Translations under genes and position numbers: made by a program
Assembly: GCA_038277395.1 (NCBI GenBank)
Contig: CM076194.1
Span: forward strand, 126,039,080-126,103,079
Length of the DNA: 64,000 nt
Origin: Dryocosmus kuriphilus
Lineage: Eukaryota > Arthropoda > Insecta > Hymenoptera > Cynipidae
Reading direction: 5' to 3'
Shown here: piece after piece, positions 55,801 through 64,000 of the stretch
How the letters are laid out: each line of letters opens with the position of its first letter
How positions within the stretch are numbered: the stretch's first letter is position 1
The notes under the pieces: model-generated
Told to the model about the DNA's origin: nothing
The model's database searches: none
Seen by the model: the letters and a program-made list of their open reading frames with translations, nothing else

Positions 55801-58800
55801 TGGAAAACGGTTATCACAAAATCAAAAAAATCCATTTTCCGGCTAAACTATGAGACACACAAAAAAAAATAAGAAATTAAAATTGTTTGCCTCAAAAAAA
55901 TCTACAAATTTTGCCTTAACCGGTTTTTTGATAAAATGAACGCTTTTTGTTTTAATCAAGAAAACGCTATTAAAATTCAAAAACTCTGGTTTCCCACCAA
56001 AATGTTCACGACAAAGAAAAATAGTAGAGAACAAAGTTGTGGAATTCAAAAAGGTCTACAAATTTTGTTGGAACTATTTTTTGATAAAATGCACGATTTT
56101 TGTTTTAATCAAGAAAACGCTATTAAAATTCAAAACTCTGGTTTGCCGCCAAAATATTCAAGATAAAGGAAAATAGTGGAGAACAAAGTTGTTAAATTTA
56201 AAAAGATCTGCAAATTTTGTTCAAACTATTTTTTGATAAAATGCACTGTTTTGGTTTAATCCATAAAACGTTATTAAAAATCAAGGTTTTCAAATTTCCT
56301 GCCAAACTATGCAAGATACGGAAAAAATAATAATAAACATAGTTGTTCGCCTCAAAAAAATTCATAAATTTGCTCAGAGTCATTTTTTTGATCAGACGCG
56401 TAGTTTTTGAGTTATTCGTGAAATATGTTATGAAATGTAAAGAAAACCACTTTTCAGCGACTAATCGGATTGGATAGTTATTGAAAAATCTGTCCGCTAC
56501 TCAGGCGCATCGTCACCACGTTTCTCGCGCTCACCAATCAATGAAATTATATCTAAAACGTAAATTTCTTCATTTTTTATTACATTCTCATCGCAATGAG
56601 AAGGTATTAGTTTTATTTGAAAACTGACTTTCGCGGATTTCATGAAATCTCGACGTTTGATGACCCCCTGGATCCGAAAAAAAAGGTTTTAAGTTGGTGT
56701 CTGTCAGTCGTTGTTGTCGTCGTTGTCGTCGTTGTCGTTGTCGTCGTAGCCTGTGGACACGATAACTTTCGAAGGACTACTCGGATTGGATTGCGCTTTG
56801 GCACACTTCTTTAAGGTGTATAAGGTAATTACGAATTCGTTAACCAGCCACTTTTGCCCAGCGGATATAGTTTTATCCATCAAAAACGGCTTTCACAAAA
56901 TCAAAAAATCCATTTTCCGGCTAAACTGTGCGAGACACAAAAAAAATTTCAGAAATTAAAATTGTTTGCCTCAAAAAAATCTACAAATTTTGCCTTAACC
57001 GGTTTTTTGATAAAATGAACGCTTTTTGTTTTAATCAAGAAAACGCTATTAAAATTCAAAAACTCTGGTTTCCCGCCAAAATGTTCAAGACAAAGAAAAA
57101 ATAGTAGAGAACAAAGTTGTGGAATTCAAAAAGGTCTACAAATTTTGTTGAAACTATTTTTTGATGAAATACACTGTTTTTGTTTTAATCCATAAAACGT
57201 TATTAAAAATCAAGGTTTTCAAATTTCCCGCCAAACTATGCAAGATAGGGAAAAATAATAATAAGCAAAGTTGTTCGCCTCAAAAATTTTACAAATTTGC
57301 TCTTTATCATTTTTTTGATCAGACAAGTAGTTTTTGAGTTATTCGTGAAACACGTTATGAAATATAAAGAAAACCACTTTTCAGGGACTAATCGGATTGG
57401 ATAGTTATTGAAAAATCTGCCCGCTACTCTGGCGCATTCTCATCATGTTTGTCGCGCTCACCAATCAATGAAATTATATCTAAAACGTAAAATTTCTTCA
57501 TTTTTTACTACATTCTCATCTCAATGAGAAGGTATTAGTTGTATGTGAAAACTGACTTTCGTGGGTTTCATGAAATCTCGAAGTCTCATGACCTCCTGAA
57601 TCCGAAAAAAAAAAAAAGGTTTTACGTTGGTGTCTGTCTGTCGTTGTTGTCGTCATTGTCGTCGTTGTCGTAGCCTGTGGACACGATAACTTTCGAAGGA
57701 CTACTCGGATTGGATTGTGCTTTAGGACACTTCGTTAAAGTGTAAAAAGTAAGGAGGAGTTCGTTAACAAGCCACTTTTGACCAGCGGATATGGTTTTAT
57801 CCATCAAAAACGGTTTTCACAAAATCAAAAAATCCATTTTCCGGCTAAACTATGAGCGACACAAAAAAAATATGAGAAATTAAAATTGTTTGCCTCAAAA
57901 AAATCTACAAATTTTGCTTTAACCGTTTTTTGATAAAATGAACGCTTATTGTTTTAATCAAGAAAACGCTATTAAAATTTAAAAACTCTGGTTTCCCGCC
58001 AAAATATTCAAGAAAAAGAAAAATAGTGGGAAACAAAGTTGTTACATTTAAAAAGGTCTACAAATTTTGCTGAAACCGTTTTTTGATAAAATGCACGGTT
58101 TTTGTTTGAATCGATAAAACGTTATTAAAAATCAAGGTTTTCAAATTTCCTGCCAAACTGTGCAAGATGCGGAAAAAATAATAATAAACATAGTTGTTCG
58201 CCTCAAAAAAATTCATAAATTTGCTCACTATCATTTTTTTGATCAGACGCGTAGTTTTTGAGTTATTCGTGAAATATATTATGAAATATAAAGAAAACCA
58301 CTTTTCAGCGACTAATCGGATTGGATAGTTATTGAAAAATCTGCCCGCTATTAAGGCGCATTCTCATCACGTTTCTCGCGCTCACCAATCAACGAAATTA
58401 TATCTAAAACGTAAATTTCTTCATTTTTCATTACATTCTCATCTCAATGAGAAGGTATTAGTTTTATGTGAAAACTGACTTTCGCGGATTTCATCATGAA
58501 ATCTCGACGTTTCATGACCCCCTGAATCCGAAAAAAAAAGGTTTTACGTTGGTGTCTGTCTGTCGATGTTGTCGTCGTTGTCGTCGTTGTCGTTGTCGTC
58601 GTTGTCGTTGTCGTCGTTGTCGTTGTCGTCGCAGCCTTTGGACACGATAACTTTCGAAGGACTACTGGGTTTGGATTGCGCTTTGGCATACTTCTTTAAA
58701 GTGTAAAAAGTAAGGACGAGTTCGTTAACCAGCCACTTTTGACCAGCGGTTATGGTTTTATCCATCAAAAACGGTTTTCACAAAATCAAAAAATACATTT

Positions 58801-60253
58801 TCCGGCTAAACTATGAGAGACACAAAAAAATGTAAGGAATTAAAATTGTTCACCACAAAAACTTCTACAAATTTTTTTTAAAACCGTTTTTTGACAAAAA
58901 GAACGGTTTTTGTATTAATCAAGAAAACGCTATTAAAATTTAAAAACTCTGGTTTCCCGCCAAATTATTCAAGACACAAAAAATTCGTAAAGGACAAAGT
59001 TATTCAATTCAAAAAGTTCTAAAAATTTCGTCTTAATCATTTTTTGATACAATGCACCGTTTTTGTTTTAATCGATAAAACGTTATTAAAAATCAAGGTT
59101 TTCAAATTTCCTGCCAAACTGTGCAAGATGCGGAAAAATAATAATAAATATAGTTGTTCGCCTCAAAAAAATTTATAAATTTGCTCACTATCATTTTTTT
59201 GATCAGACCCGTAGTTTTTGAGTGATTCGTGAAATATGTTATGAAATATAAAGAAAACCACTTTTCAGCGACTAATCGGATTGGGTAGTTATTGAAAAAT
59301 CTGCCAGCTACTCAGGCGCATTCTCATCACGTTTCTCGCGCTCACCAATCAATGAAATTATATCTAAAACGTAAATTTCTTCATTTTTTATTACATTCTC
59401 ATCGCAATGAGAAGGTATTAGTTTTATGTGAAAACTGACTTTCGCGGATTTCATGAAATCTCGACGTTTCATGACCCCCTGAATCCGAAAAAAAGGTTTT
59501 ACGTTGGTGTCTGTCTGTCGTTGTTGTCGTCATTGTCGTCGTTGTCGTAGCCTGTGGACACGATAACTTTCGAAGGACTACTCGGATTGGATTGTGCTTT
59601 AGCACACTTCGTTAAAGTGTAAAAAGTAAGGAGGAGTTCGTTAACAAGCCACTTTTGACCAGCGGATATGGTTTTATCCATCAAAAACGGTTTTCACAAA
59701 ATCAAAAAATCCATTTTCCGGCTAAACTATGAGCGACACAAAAAAAATATTAGAAATTAAAATTGTTTGCCTCAAAAAAATCTACAAATTTTGCCTTAAC
59801 CGTTTTTTGATAAAATGAACGCTTATTGTTTTAATCAAGAAAACGCTATTAAAATTTAAAAACTCTGGTTTCCCGCCAAAATTTTCAAGGTAAAGAAAAG
59901 TAGTGGAGAACAAAGTTGTTAAATTTAGAAAGATCTGCAAATTTCGTTGAAACCATTTTTTGATAAAATGCACTGTTTTTGTTTTAATCCATAAAACGTT
60001 ATTAAAAATCAAGGTTTTCAAATTTCCTGCCAAACTGTGCAAGATGCGGAAAAAATAATAAGAAACAAAGTTGCTCACCTCAAAAAGTTCACAAATTTGC
60101 TCTCTATGATTTTTTTGATCAGACACGTAGTTTTTGAGTTATTCGTGAAACATGTTATGAAATATAATGAAAACCACTTTTCAGGGACTAACCGGATTGG
60201 ATAGTTATTGAAAAACCTGCCCGCTACTCAGGCGCATTCTCATCACGTTTGTC
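52843..60253 (+). repeat. Eight-unit higher-order repeat, copy 1 (7411 bp)
   Basis: Unit lengths in order are 925, 775, 915, 1069, 927, 924, 960 and 916 bp, summing to 7411 bp. From 60254 the lengths 925, 776, 918 and 1067 repeat the first four. Matched landmarks stay 7411-7415 bp apart (53296 and 60707, 53738 and 61149, 54978 and 62393, 55589 and 63004), and differences are mostly single bases or homopolymer steps. This is the largest and cleanest higher-order repeat in the window. Confidence 0.9.
58568..58633 (+). repeat. Expanded GTC minisatellite in the unit at 58378
   Basis: This is one of the longest alleles in the window, with at least three successive 15-bp GTCGTCGTTGTCGTT steps. The unit is 960 bp, the longest of the two-sub-repeat class. 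It is the counterpart of the tract at 51165-51220. Confidence 0.85.
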
Positions 60254-63200
60254 GCGCTCACCAATCAATGAAATTATATCTAAAACGTAAATTTCTTCAT
60301 TTTTTCTTACATTCTCATCTCAATGAGAAGGTATTAGTTCTATGAGAAAACTGACTTTCGGGGATTTCATGAAATTTCGACGTTTCATGACCCCCTGAAT
60401 CCGAAAAAAAAGTTTTACGTTGGTGTCTGTCCGTCGTTGTTGTCGTCGTTGTCGTCGTTGTCGTCGTTGTCGTAGTCTGTGGACACGATAACTTTCGAAG
60501 CACTACTCGGATTGGATTGTGCTTTGGCACACTTCGTGAAAGTATAAAAAGTAAGGACTAGTTCGTTAACCAGCCACTTTTGACCAGCGGATATGGTTTT
60601 TATCCATCAAAAACGGTTTTCACAAAATCAAAAAATCCATTTTCCGGCTAAACTATGAGCGACACAAAAAAATGTCAGGAATTAAAATTGTTCACCTCAA
60701 AAAAATCTACAAATTTTGCCTATCCCGTTTTTTGAGAAAATGAGCGTTTTTTGTTTTAATCAAGAAAACGCTATTAAAATTTAAAAACTCTGGTTTCCCG
60801 CCAAAATATTCAAGGTAAAGAAAAATAGTGGAGAACAAAGTTGTTAAATTTAAAAAGATCTGCAAATTTTGTTCAAACCATTTTTTGATAAAATGCACTG
60901 TTTTTGTTTTAATCCATAAAACGTTATTAAAAATCAAGGTTTTCAAATTTCCTGCCAAACTATGCAAGATACGGAAAAATAATAATAAACATAGTTGTTC
61001 GCCTCAAAAAAATTCATAAATTTGCCCACCATCATTTTTTTGATCAGAAGCGTAGTTTTTGAGTTATTCGTGAAATATGTTATGAAATATAAAGAAAACC
61101 ACTTTTCAGCGACTAATCGGATTGGATAGTTATTGAAAAATCTGCCCGCTACTCAGGCACATCGTCACCACGTTTCTCGCGCTCACCAATCAATGAAATT
61201 ATATCTAAAACGTAAATTTCTTCATTTTTTATTACATTCTCATCGCAATGAGAAGGTATTAGTTTTATTTGAAAACTGACTTTCGCGGATTTCATGAAAT
61301 CTCGACGTTTCATGACCCCCTGAATCCGAAAAAAAAAGGTTTTAAGTTGGTGTCTGTCAGTCGTTGTTGTCGTCGTTGTCGTCGTTGTCGTTGTCGTCGT
61401 AGCCTGTGGACACGATAACTTTCGAAGGACTACTCGGATTGGATTGCGCTTTGGCACACTTCTTTAAGGTGTAGAAGGTAATTACGAATTCGTTAACCAG
61501 CCACTTTTGCCCAGCGGATATAGTTTTATGCATCAGAAACGGCTTTCGCAAAATCAAAAAATCCATTTTCCGGCTAAACTATGCGAGACACAAAAAAAAT
61601 ATAAGAAATATTAAATTGTTCACCACAAAAAAATCTACAAATATAGCCTTAACCGTTTTTTGATAAAATGAACGCTTTTTGTTTTAATCGATAAAACGTT
61701 ATTAAAAATCAAGTTTTTCAAATTTCCCGCCAAACTATGCAAGACAAGGAAAAAATAATAATAAACATAGTTGTTCGCCTAAAAAAAATTCACCAATTTG
61801 CTCTCTATCATTTTTTCGATCAGACGCGTAGTTTTTGAGTTATTCGTGAAGCATGTTATGAAATATAAAGAAAACCACTTTTCAGCAACTAATCGGATTG
61901 GATAGTTATTGAAAAATCTGCCCGCTACTCAGGCGCATTCTGATCACGTTTCTCGCGCTCACCAATCAATGAAATTATATCTAAAACGTAAAAATTTCTT
62001 CATTTTTTATTACATTCTCATCTCAATGAGAAGGTATTAGTTTCATGTGAAAACTGACTTTCGCTGATTTCATGAAATCTCGTAGTCTCATGACACACTG
62101 AATCCGAAAAAAAAAGGTTTTACGTTGGTGTCTGTCTGTCGTTGTTGTCGTCGTTGTCGTCGCTGTCGTAGCTTGTGGACACGATAACTTTCGAAGGACT
62201 ACTCGGATTGGATTGTGCTTTAGCACACTGCGTGAAAGTGTAAAAAGTAAGGACGAGTTCGTTAAGCAGCCACTTTTGACCAGCGGATATGGTTTTATCC
62301 ATCAAAAACGGTTTTCACAAAATCAAAAAATCCATTTTCCGGCTAAACTATGAGAGACACAAAAAAAATGTAAGAAATTAAAATTGTTTACCTCAAAAAA
62401 ATCTACAAATTTTGCCTGAACCGCTTTTGATAAAATGAGCGCTTTTTGTTTTAATCAAGAAAACGCTATTAAAATTTAAAAACTCTGGTTTCCTGCCAAA
62501 ATATTCAAGATAAAGGAAAATAGTGGAGAACCAAGTTGTTAAATTTAAAAAGATCTGCAAATTTTGTTCAAACCATTTTTTGATAAAATGCACTGTTTTT
62601 GTTTTAATCCATAAAACGTTATTAAAAATCAAGGTTTTCAAATTTCCCGCCAAACTATGCAAGATACGGAAAAATAATGATAAACAAAGTTGTTCGCCTC
62701 AAAAAGTTTACAAATTTGCTTTCTATCATTTTTTTGATCAGACGCGTAGTTTTTGAGTTATTCGTGAAACATGTTATGAAATATAAAGAAAACCACTTTT
62801 CAGGGACTAACCGGATTGGATAGTTATTGAAAAAGCTGCCCGCTACTCAGGCGCATTCTCATCACGTTTGTCGCGCTCACCAATCAATGAAATTATATCG
62901 AAAACGTAAATTTCTTCATTTTTTATTACATTCTCATCTCAATGAGAAGGTATTAGTTTTATGTGAAAACTGACTTTCACGGATTTCATGAAATCTCGTA
63001 GTCTCATGACCCCCTGAATCCGAAAAAAAAGGTTTTACGTTGGTGTCTGTCTGCCGTTGTTGTCGTCATTGTCGTCGTTGTCGTAGTCTGTGGACACGAT
63101 ATCTTTGGAAGGACCCTCGGATTGGATTGCGCTTTGCCACACTTCTTTAAAGTGTAAAAGGTAAGGACGGGTTCGTTAAACAGCCACTTTTGACCAGCGG

Positions 63201-64000
63201 ATATGGTTTTATCCATGGAAAACGGTTATCACAAAACCAAAAAATCCATTTTCCGGCTAAACTATGAGACACACAAAAAAAAATAAGAAATTAAAATTGT
63301 TTGCCTCAAAAAATCTACAAATTTTGCCTTAACCGGTTTTTTGATAAAATGAACGCTTTTTGTTTTAATCAATAAAACGCTATTAAAATTCAAAAACTCT
63401 GGTTTCCCACCAAAATGTTCAAGACAAAGAAAAATAGTAGAGAACAAAGTTGTGGAATTCAAAAAGGTCTACAAATTTTGTTGGAACTATTTTTTGATAA
63501 AATGCACGATTTTTGTTTTAATCAAGAAAACGCTATTAAAATTCAAAACTCTGGTTTGCCGCCAAAATATTCAAGATAAAGGAAAATAGTGGAGAACAAA
63601 GTTGTTAAATTTAAAAAGATCTGCAAATTTTGTTCAAACCATTTTTTGATAAAATGCACTGTTTTTGTTTTAATCCATAAAACGTTATTAAAAATCAAGG
63701 TTTTCAAATTTCCTGCCAAACTATGCAAGATACGGAAAAATAATAATAAACATAGTTGTTCGCCTCAAAAAAATTCATAAATTTGCTCAGAGTCATTTTT
63801 TTGATCAGACGCGTAGTTTTTGAGTTATTCGTGAAATATGTTATGAAATGTAAAGAAAACCACTTTTCAGCGACTAATCGGATTGGATAGTTATTGAAAA
63901 ATCTGTCCGCTACTCAGGCGCATCGTCACCACGTTTCTCGCGCTCACCAATCAATGAAATTATATCTAAAACGTAAATTTCTTCATTTTTTATTACATTC
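60254..64000 (+). repeat. Eight-unit higher-order repeat, copy 2 (partial)
   Basis: The first four units and the start of the fifth repeat the block at 52843 and then leave the window. The high similarity to copy 1 suggests a recent multi-unit duplication. On the left side the similarity also extends back: the units at 50060, 50979 and 51926 match those at 57454, 58378 and 59338 with offsets of about 7400-7411 bp. Confidence 0.88.

Larger units (their letters stand above)
36411..64000 (+). repeat. Satellite array, right block (continues to the window end)
   Basis: The same satellite resumes directly after the 3' LTR, beginning with the second copy of the ATAT target duplication. Unit starts are 36503, 37572, 38489, 39408, 40334, 41260, 42042, 42968, 43895, 44819, 45593, 46366, 47294, 48219, 49148, 50060, 50979, 51926, 52843, 53768, 54543, 55458, 56527, 57454, 58378, 59338, 60254, 61179, 61955, 62873 and 63940, the last being partial. 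Units at 41260, 44819, 45593, 53768 and 61179 are short (773-782 bp). Units at 36503, 55458 and 62873 are long (1067-1069 bp). The rest are 912-960 bp. The array runs off the window, so its true extent is unknown. No gene is seen in it. Confidence 0.97.

Noticed and set aside
36415..64000. The same kinds of open frames in the right block, including a 146-codon frame at 46954-47394
   Set aside because: The long example arises from a homopolymer difference that joins two frames normally separate in sister units, so it is an artefact of repeat variation.
1..64000. CENP-B box in the satellite
   Set aside because: The TTTCGAAGGACTACTCGG segment has TTCG and CGG, but not in the required TTCGNNNNANNCGGG spacing. 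A centromeric role is possible but not shown by this motif.

Overview
The window is eukaryotic and most likely from an arthropod, probably an insect. It holds two things: a long AT-rich tandem satellite array (positions 1-27791 and 36411-64000), and one complete LTR retroelement of the Ty3/gypsy errantivirus type (27792-36410) inserted into it. The insect guess rests on the element: a retrovirus-like gag-pol-env layout, an Env with a furin site and an N-terminal fusion peptide of the errantivirus/baculovirus-F kind, and a 4-bp ATAT target duplication. I see no host gene, tRNA, rRNA or CRISPR array.

Satellite. About 61 unit starts lie head to tail on the same strand. Unit lengths fall into three classes, near 775, 920 and 1070 bp, and the step is one internal sub-repeat of about 150 bp. 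Each unit has a fixed plan: a conserved 5' part with a 7-bp hairpin and a 14-bp palindrome, a GTCGTCGTT-type minisatellite of variable length, a unique middle, and then 1, 2 or 3 sub-repeats plus a diverged last sub-repeat. Units are grouped into higher-order repeats: a dimer of about 1.85 kb at the left end, a dimer of about 2.0 kb at 17.4-21.4 kb, a 3.70-kb four-unit repeat at 21.4-27.8 kb, a 4.33-kb repeat around 41.3-48.2 kb, and a 7.41-kb eight-unit repeat from 52.8 kb to the right end. Short and long units look like reciprocal products of unequal crossover at a shared T-rich tract. The array has many short open frames on both strands, but they are not credible genes.

Retroelement. The LTRs are 193 and 194 bp and identical except in one T/A homopolymer tract, so the insertion is recent. 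Homologous satellite positions elsewhere in the window are empty. In order the element has: 5' LTR with a TGACGTCA site, TATA box and poly(A) signal; a tRNA-like primer binding site; a structured leader of about 1.1 kb with a small coiled-coil reading frame and a signal-peptide mini-exon ending at a splice donor; gag (broken into three frame segments at two poly(A) runs); a canonical -1 slippery heptamer; pol with protease, reverse transcriptase and RNase H; one in-frame TAA; integrase in the same frame; env, entered through a splice acceptor; an AT-rich 3' region; a polypurine tract; and the 3' LTR.

Expression as inferred: genomic RNA makes Gag, -1 frameshifting makes Gag-Pol, and splicing from the mini-exon (28855-28893) to 34220 makes Env in frame. 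The gag and pol breaks suggest this copy does not make a full protein set by ordinary decoding, unless the homopolymer shifts are sequencing errors and the stop is read through.
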